Of a stretch of DNA of 41,906 nucleotides, positions 1-8,366 are shown one piece after another. Position 1 is the first letter of the stretch, and each line of letters begins with the position of its first letter. The notes beneath the pieces are model-generated. The model saw only the letters and a list, made by a program, of their open reading frames with translations, did not search any database and was not told where the DNA came from. The stretch covers positions 1-41,906 of the forward strand of contig JAPKYZ010000019.1 of the NCBI GenBank assembly GCA_026394055.1, in the 5' to 3' direction. The stretch is from Acidobacteriota bacterium. GTDB lineage: Bacteria > Acidobacteriota > Terriglobia > Bryobacterales > Bryobacteraceae. The translations under genes and the position numbers were made by a program.

Positions 1-1
1 C

Positions 2-130
2 GAGATCGAGCGGTTGTTCCGCAGACTGAAGGGCTTCCGCCGGATCTTCTCACGCTTTGAAAAGCTCGACGTCGTCTTCGTGGCTTTTCTCTGCTTCGCG
101 CTCATCGTCGAAGCCCTCCGCGTAGTGTGA
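2..130 (+). CDS. IS5-family transposase, C-terminal fragment (5' end outside window)
   Basis: An open frame enters from the left edge and stops at TGA 128-130, giving 42 residues that start E-I-E-R-L-F-R-R-L-K and continue F-R-R-I-F-S-R-F-E-K-L. This is the typical C-terminal block of IS5-type DDE transposases, where the E of the 'E-R-x-F-x-R-L-K' motif is the third catalytic acid. The last ~18 residues are hydrophobic, as in the family. The stop codon lies inside a 16-bp sequence (127-142) that recurs at 562-577 and is probably the right terminal repeat of the element. Whether the full transposase is intact cannot be judged from this window. Confidence 0.75.
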   Translation, partial: EIERLFRRLKGFRRIFSRFEKLDVVFVAFLCFALIVEALRVV

Positions 131-142
131 ACACGCCCTAGC
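127..142 (+). repeat. Putative IS right-end terminal repeat, copy 1
   Basis: GTGAACACGCCCTAGC overlaps the transposase stop and is repeated exactly at 562-577. Its reverse complement starts GCTAGGGCGTGTTCAC. The GTGAACACGCC core followed by CTAG fits an element end next to a palindromic target. The end assignment is inferred from its position just after the transposase. Confidence 0.5.
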
Positions 143-561
143 GTGAGCACGACATCTCCCAATGTATTTCGTTTCGCCTGATTGTTATTCACTTTTCCGC
201 AAGAGCTTGGATCGGGTTGACAAGCATTCACTATATAGTCTAAGCCTAAAAGGCCCGATCGTTGTACGGGCCATCGCTCTGCTCATTATTCAGAGCCATA
301 CTAAATCAGCGGGGGCGAGAAGTCGCCATTTCAGATATGTGAGTTGTCGGATTTGCTCCCGCATCACGCGCTACTAGAAGGTTTGGCGGGCTTCATGATG
401 GAACCCGCCTAACGGCAAAGCGTAGGACGTTTAACGCCCGTACCAGTTCCAGCGGCTCGCCTGGCGAGATATCCAAAGCTCCAATCGGGCCTAAGGTCCG
501 CACCACCAAGGCTCGCCCATGTCCGCAGCAGGTACTCGTTGGCCGGGCTCCGGCCCATTGG
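143..561. other. Gene-free stretch between two IS-end-like repeats, with several hairpins
   Basis: I see no convincing gene here. The first half (about 160-330) is visibly AT-richer than its surroundings. It holds a perfect -35-like TTGACA (217-222) without a good -10 box, then two adjacent hairpins each with a 6-bp stem and 9-nt loop (252-272 GGCCCG/CGGGCC; 276-296 GCTCTG/CAGAGC). A larger hairpin follows at 385-409 (GGCGGG/CCCGCC, with an inner TTC/GAA helix). A 71-codon open frame at 162-377 has no recognisable features and is not called. The stretch may be mobile-element debris or carry a structured RNA; neither is shown. Confidence 0.5.
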
Positions 562-577
562 GTGAACACGCCCTAGC
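562..577 (+). repeat. Putative IS right-end terminal repeat, copy 2, abutting the cca stop codon
   Basis: An exact copy of the 16-mer at 127-142, in the same orientation. The CTA at 573-575, read on the minus strand, is the TAG stop of cca, so the element end touches or supplies the end of that gene. No transposase frame lies between the two copies. This copy is therefore a remnant, or the two mark nested insertions. Confidence 0.45.
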
Positions 578-1859
578 CCAAACGTGCCTTCGCCAGCGCC
601 AGCGCTTCCTCCGGCGTCGTGATCAGCCCGTCCAGTTGCGCGTCTTCCACTTCCGCCAGCACCCGCCGGAACGCAGGGCCGGGGGCATATCCGGCGGCGA
701 TCAGGCCGGCGCCGGTCAATAGACGCTCCGGGCGCAGCATCTCCGGAGCCATCTCCCGATAGCGCCGCGCCATCAAGTCGTAGTTCTCCAGCTTGCGGTG
801 GCTCGATTCGCAGTCCAGCCGATGCAGCGCCAAGTGTTCTTCAAACCGCTCCAGCCGCAAGAACCGCTTGATGGTCGATTCCTTCATCCGGTGCACGTCG
901 CCGAACCGCATGTGGTTGGCCACCAGCAGCTCCACCTGCTTCAGATCATCATGGGAGAACCGCAGCCGCTGCCCGATCTGGCGCGCGATCTTGACGCCTA
1001 GCTCCACATGCCCGTTAAAGCGGATCCGGTCCGCGCGCGTAAAGGTGCCCGGCTTGCCCACATCATGCAGCAGCACGCCCCACGCGAGCGTGGGCGACGC
1101 GCCCGCCGGTAGCCCTTCCACCATCCGCATCACATGCGTCCAGACATCGCCCTCGGGATGAAACTCCGGCGGCTGCTCCACGCCCTGGAAGGCCTTCACC
1201 TCCGGCAGCACCTCGCCCAGCAAGTGAGCCTCATCGAGCAGCTCAAACGCCCGCCGCGCTTGCCCTTCGGTCAGCATGCGGGTCAGTTCCTCCCGGATGC
1301 GCTCCGCCGCAATCAGCCGGATCGAAGGAGCCTCCGCCTGCATCGCCTGCATCGTCGCCGGATCAATCGCAAATCCGAACCGCGCCGCGAACCGGACCCC
1401 GCGCAGCAGCCGCAGGTGATCCTCCCGGAAGCGCGCCGCCGGGTCGCCAATGGCGCGGACCACACCGGCCTCCAGATCCGCCCGCCCGCCGCAAAAGTCG
1501 AGAATCGCGCCCGTCTCCGGATCGAGAAACAGAGCGTTGATAGTGAAATCCCGCCGCGAGGCGTCGCGTTCCGGCAGCGTCTCAAACATCACTTCGTCCG
1601 GCCGCCGGCCATCCTGATAGGCGCCGTCGGAGCGGAACGTCGCAACCTCGATCCGGTCCACCAGCATCACGCCAAAGTGGGCGCCAACGGCAATGGCGGC
1701 GGGGAATAGTTCGCGCACCTGCTCCGGCCGCGCGCTGGTCGCGATGTCCTCGTCTTTCACCGGCCGGCCGAGTAACCGGTCCCGCACACAGCCGCCCACC
1801 AGGTAGGCCAAATAGCCCGCCTGACGGAGTTTAGTGATCACTGCTGTGCTATTCACCAC
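573..1859 (-). CDS. cca: CCA tRNA nucleotidyltransferase (PolyA polymerase head domain plus HD domain)
   Basis: Adds or repairs the 3'-terminal CCA of tRNAs from CTP and ATP in the cytoplasm. From the GTG at 1859 the protein has 428 residues. It shows the nucleotidyltransferase signature GGCVRD (22-27), the catalytic D-E-D (36-38), the RRDFTIN motif (102-108), a head/neck block with R-F-R-E-D-H-L-R-L-L-R, and an HD-domain L-L-H-D-V-G-K near 265. The C-terminal HD domain is usual in one bacterial subgroup. The frame stays open up to an ATG at 1946, but that would overlap the divergent permease gene by about 60 bp; tandem GTGs at 1859 and 1856 fit better. A close relative, poly(A) polymerase, cannot be fully excluded by eye. 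The stop codon lies within an IS-end-like repeat. Confidence 0.9.
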   Translation of the reverse strand: MVNSTAVITKLRQAGYLAYLVGGCVRDRLLGRPVKDEDIATSARPEQVRELFPAAIAVGAHFGVMLVDRIEVATFRSDGAYQDGRRPDEVMFETLPERDASRRDFTINALFLDPETGAILDFCGGRADLEAGVVRAIGDPAARFREDHLRLLRGVRFAARFGFAIDPATMQAMQAEAPSIRLIAAERIREELTRMLTEGQARRAFELLDEAHLLGEVLPEVKAFQGVEQPPEFHPEGDVWTHVMRMVEGLPAGASPTLAWGVLLHDVGKPGTFTRADRIRFNGHVELGVKIARQIGQRLRFSHDDLKQVELLVANHMRFGDVHRMKESTIKRFLRLERFEEHLALHRLDCESSHRKLENYDLMARRYREMAPEMLRPERLLTGAGLIAAGYAPGPAFRRVLAEVEDAQLDGLITTPEEALALAKARLG

Positions 1860-1868
1860 AATTGAGCG

Positions 1869-1874
1869 TAGAAT
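1869..1874 (+). promoter_or_regulatory. -10 box for the APC permease, leaderless arrangement
   Basis: TAGAAT ends 8 nt before the GTG at 1883, so transcription would start at or next to the start codon. No clear -35 box and no Shine-Dalgarno sequence are visible. Confidence 0.45.
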
Positions 1875-1882
1875 AAACCTCT

Positions 1883-4111
1883 GTGAGTACTTCGCAGCCT
1901 GACGGGCCAACGTCCGCGGGCTCTCCCACTCGCATCGTCGTGGCAACGACGGTTGCGTTATCGTTCATCTCCTTCTGGCGCGGCGCGGCCATCGTGCTGA
2001 GCGACTTGGCTTCATCGTCCTATTACGCCGGTGGCATTGCCGAAGAAGCCATCGGACGCTCCGCTCCCTGGTTTGTTTTGGCCGTGATGCTGTTCAGCTT
2101 CGCGGTCCGCAGCGTCTACATGGAAAGCTGTTCCATGTTTGTCCGCGGCGGCGTGTACGTCGTCGTCCGGGATTCGCTGGGCCCCAACATGGCCAAGGTC
2201 TCCGTGTCGGCCCTGGTGGTCGATTACGTCTTGACCGGCCCCATCAGTGCCGTCAGCGCCGGCCAGTATCTGGGCCGCCTGCTGAACGAAATCTTTGAGC
2301 TGATCCATCAGCCCTATCACATCGACCCTAACTGGTTTGCGATGTTCTTTGGCTTGATCGTCACCGTCTACTTCTGGCGCTCCAACGTCAAGGGCATCCA
2401 TGAATCGAGCGGCAAGGCCCTCCGGATCATGCAGATCATGACCGTCATGGTGGTGTCGCTGATCGTCTGGTCGCTCATCACCATCACGGTGAACGGCCGC
2501 TGGGGCGCCTTTCCGCCGCTGCCCAGCATGGCCAACATCCAGTTTTCCGATGACGCGCTGGGCTGGCTGAAGGGGACCATCTGGCCCACCATTCCGGCCG
2601 CGGCCGTGGTGGTCTGCTTTGGCCACTCGCTGCTGGCGATGTCGGGCTTTGAAACGCTGGCCCAGGTCTACCGCGAGATCGCCTCGCCCAAGCTGACCAA
2701 CCTCAAGATCACCGCCATGATCGTGTGTACCTACGCGGTGGTCTCCACCGGCGTCGTCACGCTGCTGGCCGCCATGGTGATCCCCGATGCGGAACGGCCG
2801 AAGTACTACCAGAACCTGATCGGCGGCATGTCGATGAATCTGGTGGGTCCGGAGTTACTCAAGCTCGGCTTCCACATCTTTGTCGTGATCGTGGGCGTGT
2901 TGATCCTGTCCGGCGCGGTGAATACATCAATGATCGGCGCCAATGGCGTTCTGAATCGCGTGGCCGAAGACGGCGTTCTGCTCGACTGGTTCCGCAAGCC
3001 GCACACCAAGTTCGGCACCACCTTCCGCATGATCAACCTGATCACGCTGCTGCAAGTGGTCACCATCATCGCCTCCCAAGGCAACGTCTACCTGCTGGGT
3101 GAAGCCTACGCCTTCGGCGTCATCTGGAGCTTCTTCTTAAAGTCGCTGGGCGTGTTGGCGCTGCGGTTCCTGCGGCATGACCAGGAATACAAAGTTCCCT
3201 TCAACATCCACATCGGCAAGACCGAAATCCCCATCGGCCTGGGCCTGCTGACGCTGACGCTGTTCACCATCGCCATCGCCAACCTCTTCTCCAAGAAGAT
3301 CGCCACCATCTCGGGCGTCGGCTTCACCGTCGTGCTCTACATCCTGTTCCGCGTCTCGGAGCACATCAACGCCAAGGCACGCCTGTCCAAGGGCCACGGC
3401 CTGGAGATGTTCAACCTGGAGCATTCGCCCCAGATTGAAACCGAGATGCTGAACGCCCGGCCCGGCTGCATCCTGGTCGCCGTCCGCGGCTATTCGCAAA
3501 TGGAGCACCTGAAAAAGACGCTCCAAAAGGCCAACCTCCGCCGCCACGACATCGTGGTGATGACCGTCCGTCCCGTGGCTGGTGAAGGCGAGTATGCGCT
3601 CACCGACGATCAGCTGTTCTCCACCTATGAGCAGGAGCTGTTCTCCCACGTCGTCGAGATGGCTGAAAAAGAAGGTAAGCCCGTCGAACTGCTGGTGGTG
3701 CCCGCCAATGACCCGTTTATCGCCATGGTGCAGACGGCCCAACGGTTGAAAGCCTCGCGCCTGGTCACTGGCGTTTCGGCCAAAATGCCGTCCGACGAAC
3801 TCGCCCGCCGCATTGGCCTCTCCTGGGAACGTTTGCCGGAACCCCGCGAGCCGTTCTCGCTCGAGATCATCCGGCCGGACCGCCCCTCCAAGTTCGTCAA
3901 CCTGGGCCCGCACCCGCCGCGCCTGTGGCCGGAAGATATTGACCGCCTGCACGGCATCTGGCTGACGCTGTCAGAAAAGCTCAGCCTCGGCTCAGACCTG
4001 CACCACCGCGACGTCGTCGGCGTCGCCCTGCAGCGCCTGGAGCGTGACCTTGACGGTGCCGGCCAGGACGAAGTCGTCCAGCAAGTCAAAAGCGAGATGC
4101 GGCGCAACTAG
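1883..4111 (+). CDS. APC-superfamily amino acid permease with C-terminal cytoplasmic domain
   Basis: A 742-residue inner-membrane transporter. Residues ~15-480 contain about 12 hydrophobic segments typical of the amino acid-polyamine-organocation (APC) superfamily, including the conserved stretch S-G-A-V-N-T-S-M-I-G-A-N-G followed by R-V-A-E-D-G-V-L. Residues ~500-740 are soluble. They begin G-C-I-L-V-A-V-R-G and contain a segment resembling a universal-stress-protein-like fold (L-L-V-V-P-A-N-D-P-F, then a predicted helix and V-T-G-V-S-A-K). Similar permease-USP fusions are known, but the substrate cannot be read from the sequence. The start is a GTG 23 bp from the divergent cca start, with a TAGAAT -10 box just upstream. 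It appears monocistronic and converges on the receptor gene that ends at 4139. Confidence 0.88.
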   Translation: MSTSQPDGPTSAGSPTRIVVATTVALSFISFWRGAAIVLSDLASSSYYAGGIAEEAIGRSAPWFVLAVMLFSFAVRSVYMESCSMFVRGGVYVVVRDSLGPNMAKVSVSALVVDYVLTGPISAVSAGQYLGRLLNEIFELIHQPYHIDPNWFAMFFGLIVTVYFWRSNVKGIHESSGKALRIMQIMTVMVVSLIVWSLITITVNGRWGAFPPLPSMANIQFSDDALGWLKGTIWPTIPAAAVVVCFGHSLLAMSGFETLAQVYREIASPKLTNLKITAMIVCTYAVVSTGVVTLLAAMVIPDAERPKYYQNLIGGMSMNLVGPELLKLGFHIFVVIVGVLILSGAVNTSMIGANGVLNRVAEDGVLLDWFRKPHTKFGTTFRMINLITLLQVVTIIASQGNVYLLGEAYAFGVIWSFFLKSLGVLALRFLRHDQEYKVPFNIHIGKTEIPIGLGLLTLTLFTIAIANLFSKKIATISGVGFTVVLYILFRVSEHINAKARLSKGHGLEMFNLEHSPQIETEMLNARPGCILVAVRGYSQMEHLKKTLQKANLRRHDIVVMTVRPVAGEGEYALTDDQLFSTYEQELFSHVVEMAEKEGKPVELLVVPANDPFIAMVQTAQRLKASRLVTGVSAKMPSDELARRIGLSWERLPEPREPFSLEIIRPDRPSKFVNLGPHPPRLWPEDIDRLHGIWLTLSEKLSLGSDLHHRDVVGVALQRLERDLDGAGQDEVVQQVKSEMRRN

Positions 4112-4138
4112 GGCGCCCCAGCCTCGCCCCGCTAGCCC

Positions 4139-6535
4139 TTAGAAGTAGTAGCGCAACCGGACACCCACATTGCGCGGCGTCACCAAACGCGTGCCCACAA
4201 AGATCGACTGGAAGTTGAACAACGCCGTCTGGTCCGTCAGGTTCGAGACCTGTAGGCTCAAGTCGTACTGCCGCTTACCTTCCTTGGCATGCTCATAACC
4301 CACCACCATGTCGGTGATCGTGCGCGGCCGCGTGCGGGCCGGGTAGCTGTCCAGGTTGACGTAGGGCAGCAGATCGGAGAAGTCCGGGTCCGCAGCCACT
4401 TCTTTCGGATCCGACGGATTCGCCACCAACCCGGAGTCATACCGCATGCTGAGGCTCGAATAAAACCCGCGCTTATGCGAGTAGTTCAGAATGCCCTGCA
4501 CGGAGAGCTTCTGGTCGTGGTCGATCACAAACGGCCCCGCGCTCAACAGCGCCACCGCATCGTTGCCAATGAACAAACCACCCGTAAACGGCGGCGATGA
4601 AATCGCGCGCGAGTGCGTAAAGCTCACCGACCCGGAAAAGCCCTTGTACTGCGGCACCACAATGCGCCCTTCGGCGCCATTCACCCGGATCTTGCGCAGC
4701 GTGATCGGGAAGATGATGCCGGTGTTGAAGAAGTTGTTGTTGTCCTGCTGGTCGTCGGCGTCCTTGTGGTAGAACGACGCATTCAGGCTCAGCTTGCCCA
4801 CCAGCGCCTGCTGCAAGCCGACTTCATAGAAGTTCTGCCGTTCAGACCGCAAGGGCGTCACCTTGTTGCCCAGCGCCGACTGTACTTCGGGCGGCGTCAG
4901 CACCGCGGCCTGATTCGAGTTCGACAGCAGCAGGTTCTCAATCGGCGGCGTCTGGAACGTCCGGTTGTAGGAGGCGCGGAACACCGTGCCCGTTTCCTTT
5001 AAGTTGAACGACACACCCAACCGCGGCTGGAACTGGTTGCCGTTGGCCAGGAACCGGTAATAGTCTTGCCGCAACCCGGCGGAAATCTGGAACCGCCCCA
5101 GCTTGATGTTGTCCTGCACATAGGCCGAATACATGCTGCCCACGCCCTTTTCGCCGAAGTAGAACCGCTTGCCCCGCCGCGTCAGATCAAAGGGCAGCAG
5201 ATTCGCATTGTAGCCATCGGTGCCGGGCTCATTGAAGGTGGGGTCCGTGATGCCAAACGAAAAATTCTCGCGCACCGGATACCGCTGATAGTCAAAGCCG
5301 GCGCGGATGGAATGCTTCCCGCGAATGGTGTTGATGCGGTTGGCCACCGTGAACGTCGAATGCCGCCGCGCCTGCGAGGAGGTCACCGGAGTGTCGCCCG
5401 CGCTGTCAAACAGCTGCGCGCTGATCGCCCGAAAGCTGACGTTCGATTCATACGTCGTCCGCGCGTCAATGGTGTGCACCCACGCCACCGCGCTCGAGAA
5501 ATCGCGCATCAACTGGCGCTGCGCCATCCCCTGGGCTTGCTGTGAACGCAAGTTGGCCAGCTCAAATGGTGAACTTCCCGCCATCACATTGAACCGCAGC
5601 ACATCCCGCGCCGTGGCCGAATAGTCCGCCCGCATGAATCCGCGTGTCGAGTGGCCACCATTGCGCAAGTTATCGAGCGACACCTGGTCCAGATACCGGT
5701 GCGTCTCCATCGTGTTCACCGATCCGGAATAGCCCCACTTCTTCCGCTCACCGGCAAACTGCGTCACCTGCCCCAGCGTGTCAAACTGCGCCAGCGTCGC
5801 CATCGTACTGCCCGTGAACACCTTCCCGGTGCCCTGTCCGGACTTGGTGGTGATGTTGGCCACCGCCGAAATCTTGTTGCCGTACTCGGCCGGCACGTTG
5901 CCCGTGAACAGCTCCACCGTCTGCACAATGTTGGGGTCCACCGCGTTGGCGAAGGCCCCGGTCAACTGATCGCTCACCGGCATGCCGTCGATCACGTAGG
6001 TCATCTGGTTATGCGCGCCGCGCGGGTGGATGGCGCCGTTGGCGTTCTGGGCAAACCCGGGAAAGCTGACCAGCACCGCTTCCAACCCGCGGTTGCCCGC
6101 ACCGAGGGCCATCTTCTCGATGTCGCTCTGGTTCATCTGCGTGTGCGTACCGGTCTCTTCCGGATCGACCAGCAGCAACTTTTCAAAGCCGGACACCACC
6201 ATGCTTTCGGCCGCCGACGCCAATTGCAGCTTCACCTCCAGCACTGTGGGAACGTTCGTCCGCAGCGACAGCGTCTGGCTGGACGGCATGAAGCCCACTT
6301 TCTCGATCCTCACCTCGTAGGAGTGAAACGGAATGTTGCTCACCACAAAAGCGCCATCCGCATTTGATTCAACGGCGCGCTCAAAGCGGGTGACGGCATT
6401 CACCACCGTCACTCGCGCGCCCGGCACAGCGGACCCGCTGGGATCGGTCACCTTTCCCGAGACACTAGCCGTCGACTGGGCAAATAGAGGCGCCGCACTA
6501 GCAGCGGCAAGAAACAGCAATACAACGCGAGACAT
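4139..6535 (-). CDS. TonB-dependent receptor with N-terminal carboxypeptidase-regulatory (CnaB-like) domain
   Basis: Outer-membrane receptor of about 798 residues. The ATG at 6535 is preferred over an upstream in-frame codon (6589) because it is preceded by AGGGAG at good spacing and starts a clean signal peptide (M-S-R-V-V-L-L-F-L, cleavage after A-Q). Residues ~20-105 form the CarboxypepD_reg domain (V-S-G-K-V-T-D-P-S-G-S-A-V-P-G-A). A plug domain follows (Y-V-I-D-G-M-P-V-S-D-Q), then a long beta-barrel with alternating aromatic strands ending V-R-L-R-Y-Y-F. The ligand is unknown. A small exported protein with His/Cys residues is encoded 85 bp upstream in the same direction and may be functionally linked. 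Confidence 0.9.
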   Translation of the reverse strand: MSRVVLLFLAAASAAPLFAQSTASVSGKVTDPSGSAVPGARVTVVNAVTRFERAVESNADGAFVVSNIPFHSYEVRIEKVGFMPSSQTLSLRTNVPTVLEVKLQLASAAESMVVSGFEKLLLVDPEETGTHTQMNQSDIEKMALGAGNRGLEAVLVSFPGFAQNANGAIHPRGAHNQMTYVIDGMPVSDQLTGAFANAVDPNIVQTVELFTGNVPAEYGNKISAVANITTKSGQGTGKVFTGSTMATLAQFDTLGQVTQFAGERKKWGYSGSVNTMETHRYLDQVSLDNLRNGGHSTRGFMRADYSATARDVLRFNVMAGSSPFELANLRSQQAQGMAQRQLMRDFSSAVAWVHTIDARTTYESNVSFRAISAQLFDSAGDTPVTSSQARRHSTFTVANRINTIRGKHSIRAGFDYQRYPVRENFSFGITDPTFNEPGTDGYNANLLPFDLTRRGKRFYFGEKGVGSMYSAYVQDNIKLGRFQISAGLRQDYYRFLANGNQFQPRLGVSFNLKETGTVFRASYNRTFQTPPIENLLLSNSNQAAVLTPPEVQSALGNKVTPLRSERQNFYEVGLQQALVGKLSLNASFYHKDADDQQDNNNFFNTGIIFPITLRKIRVNGAEGRIVVPQYKGFSGSVSFTHSRAISSPPFTGGLFIGNDAVALLSAGPFVIDHDQKLSVQGILNYSHKRGFYSSLSMRYDSGLVANPSDPKEVAADPDFSDLLPYVNLDSYPARTRPRTITDMVVGYEHAKEGKRQYDLSLQVSNLTDQTALFNFQSIFVGTRLVTPRNVGVRLRYYF

Positions 6536-6620
6536 GACTTCTCCCTGGAGCAACCGTAGGTGGACAACGAATCGGCGGCGGGCAGCCACCGGCAGCGGAA
6601 TGGATTTAACGGGTTAAGGG

Positions 6621-6905
6621 CTAGGAGAAAAGTGACGGAGGCGCGCGGCCCGTCGCCGGCAGCAACTGCATCTCGGGCATCGGGCTCGGCCGGTCTACCC
6701 GGGCATCGACACCCAAGTCCACCAGGCCCGGCAATTCCAGCACCACGCTGGGGCCATCAGCCTGCAGGCCTTCGATGTTGTTCAGCGAACATTTGTGGGT
6801 CCGCAGATCATGCTTGTGCAGCGGACTGACGACCACCAGCGCCAGGCCAGCCATCAAGAAGGCCAGCAGAATGCACCCGAATTGGCGTTGGCGATGCGAC
6901 ACCAC
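6621..6905 (-). CDS. Small exported or membrane-anchored protein upstream of TonB receptor, function unknown
   Basis: A 94-residue protein I do not recognise. Residues ~10-28 are strongly hydrophobic (C-I-L-L-A-F-L-M-A-G-L-A-L-V-V-V), consistent with a signal peptide or anchor. They are followed by a His/Cys-containing patch (H-K-H-D-L-R-T-H-K-C) that could bind metal, then a Pro-rich tail. The likely start is the GTG at 6905, with GGAAGAA immediately before it and TATACT 7 nt upstream; a second GTG follows directly. It lies 85 bp upstream of the receptor gene on the same strand, so co-transcription is likely. A metal or ligand-relay role next to the receptor is a guess from composition and context. 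Confidence 0.6.
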   Translation of the reverse strand: MVSHRQRQFGCILLAFLMAGLALVVVSPLHKHDLRTHKCSLNNIEGLQADGPSVVLELPGLVDLGVDARVDRPSPMPEMQLLPATGRAPPSLFS

Positions 6906-6912
6906 TTCTTCC

Positions 6913-6926
6913 AGTATAGTTATACA
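6913..6926. promoter_or_regulatory. Overlapping divergent -10 boxes between receptor operon and DASS transporter
   Basis: AGTATAGTTATACA contains TATACT on the minus strand (6918-6913), 7 nt before the GTG at 6905. It also contains TATACA on the plus strand (6921-6926), 9 nt before the ATG at 6936. Two polymerases could not occupy this site together, so the two genes may be expressed alternately. Confidence 0.45.
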
Positions 6927-6935
6927 TTCGCCCCC

Positions 6936-8339
6936 ATGAAGACTGCTCGTGGTTTAGCTCTGCTGGTTGTCGTGTATCTGCTGGTCGTCTACGGCATTCC
7001 CCGCCCGGAAACGGTGAAGCCGGAAGGCTGGCGGCTGACCGGAATCTTCTTGTCCATGGTCGTCGGACTGGTAGCCCAACCGCTGCCCACCGGCGCACTG
7101 GTGCTGATCGCCGTCACCGCCTCCACGTTCCTGGGCGGCCTTACGCCCGCCAAAGCCCTGTCCGGCTATGGTGACGCCACGGTATGGCTGGTGCAGGCGG
7201 CGTTCTTCATATCGCGATCGCTCATCAACACCGGCCTCGCGCGCCGCATCGCCCTCTTCTTCGTGCGCCTGTTTGGCCATAACTCACTGGGCGTCTGCTA
7301 CGCGCTCTCGCTTTCGGACATGGTGCTAGCTCCCGTCATCCCCGCCAATGGAGCCCGCGCGGGCGGCGTCATTCTGCCCATTGTGCGCTCCATCGCCGAG
7401 CTCTACAAATCAACGCCCGGCGAAACCGCCCGCATGCTGGGCGCTTTCCTGATGGTGGCCGTCTACCAGGGTGTCTGTATCAGCTCCGCGATGTTTTACA
7501 CAGGCAACGCGTCCAACCCTCTGGCCGCCCAGATCGGCTCGCAGTTTGGGGGCACTCCGGTGACCTTCTTGAGCTGGATGGCGGCGGGCATCGTGCCTGG
7601 TTTGCTGTCGCTGGCTGTCGCTCCGCTGATCGTGATGGCCATCTATCCGCCCACCATCCGCAAGACCCCCGAGGCCAGCGCCTTCGCCCGGCAACAGCTG
7701 GTCGACATGGGCAGCCTTTCGCGCAATGAATGGATCCTGGGCATCGTTTTCATCGGCGTCTGCGGACTGTGGGTGACCACCGCCTGGCACAAGATCGACG
7801 TCACCGTTACCGCCTTGGCCGGGGCCTGCGTCCTGCTGATGACCGGCGTCCTTACCTGGGAAGACGTCAAGAGTGAGAAGTCCGCCTGGGACATCTTCAT
7901 CTGGTACGGCGGCCTGCTTCAGCTCGGCAAATCGCTGAACGAAACTGGCGTCCCGAACGAATTCGCCAAGGCCGTCGGCGGCGTCATGACCGACTTCACC
8001 TGGCCCGCCATGTTCGTCGTCGCGCTGCTGATCTACTACTACGCCCATTACGGCTTCGCCAGCATCACCGCCCACATGCTGGCCATGTACCCGCCGTTCC
8101 TGGCGCTGCTGGCGGCCAAGGGAGCCCCCATCGGCCTGATGGTCTACGCCTTCGCCTGCTTCACCAACCTGGCCGCGGGCTTGACCAACTACGGCACCAC
8201 GCCCGCCCCCATGTTCTTCGCCCAGGAATACGTCAGCTTCAAAGACTGGTGGAAGGTCGGCGCCGTCGTCGGCGTCTCGAACCTGCTGATCTGGTCCACG
8301 GTGGGCTTTGGGTGGTGGAAGGTGCTGGGGATCTGGTAG
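6936..8339 (+). CDS. DASS-family (SLC13/CitT-like) dicarboxylate transporter
   Basis: A 467-residue inner-membrane protein with about 12 hydrophobic segments, of the divalent anion:sodium symporter family that carries 2-oxoglutarate, malate, citrate or similar acids. Family signatures are visible: A-P-V-I-P-A-N-G-A-R near residue 135, M-F-Y-T-G-N-A-S-N-P-L in the first half (an SNT-like substrate motif), and L-T-N-Y-G-T-T-P-A-P followed by F-K-D-W-W-K-V-G near the C-terminus. The latter strongly resembles plastid-type 2-oxoglutarate/malate translocators. The ATG at 6936 is chosen because it starts directly before the first membrane helix; upstream in-frame codons are non-membrane and overlap the divergent gene. 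The exact substrate is not determinable here. Confidence 0.88.
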   Translation: MKTARGLALLVVVYLLVVYGIPRPETVKPEGWRLTGIFLSMVVGLVAQPLPTGALVLIAVTASTFLGGLTPAKALSGYGDATVWLVQAAFFISRSLINTGLARRIALFFVRLFGHNSLGVCYALSLSDMVLAPVIPANGARAGGVILPIVRSIAELYKSTPGETARMLGAFLMVAVYQGVCISSAMFYTGNASNPLAAQIGSQFGGTPVTFLSWMAAGIVPGLLSLAVAPLIVMAIYPPTIRKTPEASAFARQQLVDMGSLSRNEWILGIVFIGVCGLWVTTAWHKIDVTVTALAGACVLLMTGVLTWEDVKSEKSAWDIFIWYGGLLQLGKSLNETGVPNEFAKAVGGVMTDFTWPAMFVVALLIYYYAHYGFASITAHMLAMYPPFLALLAAKGAPIGLMVYAFACFTNLAAGLTNYGTTPAPMFFAQEYVSFKDWWKVGAVVGVSNLLIWSTVGFGWWKVLGIW

Positions 8340-8354
8340 ACACTCCCGATTTGG

Positions 8355-8360
8355 GATAAT
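8355..8360 (+). promoter_or_regulatory. -10 box of the Phd-type antitoxin gene
   Basis: GATAAT ends 6 nt before the ATG at 8367, predicting a leaderless transcript. No Shine-Dalgarno sequence is seen. Confidence 0.4.
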
Positions 8361-8366
8361 GCGGGC

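Noticed and set aside
162..377. 71-codon open frame in the left gene-free stretch
   Set aside because: No recognisable motif, no SD or -10 at proper distance, and it runs through three predicted hairpins; looks like chance.
407..435. Integron attC-like core motifs (GCCTAAC 407-413, GTTTAAC 429-435)
   Set aside because: Both match the same half-site sense; the required inverse GTTRRRY partner and a paired stem are missing, and no integrase is nearby.
1134..1709. 191-codon plus-strand open frame opposite cca
   Set aside because: Arg/His/Gln-rich translation typical of the reverse complement of a GC-rich gene; cca motifs on the minus strand are decisive.
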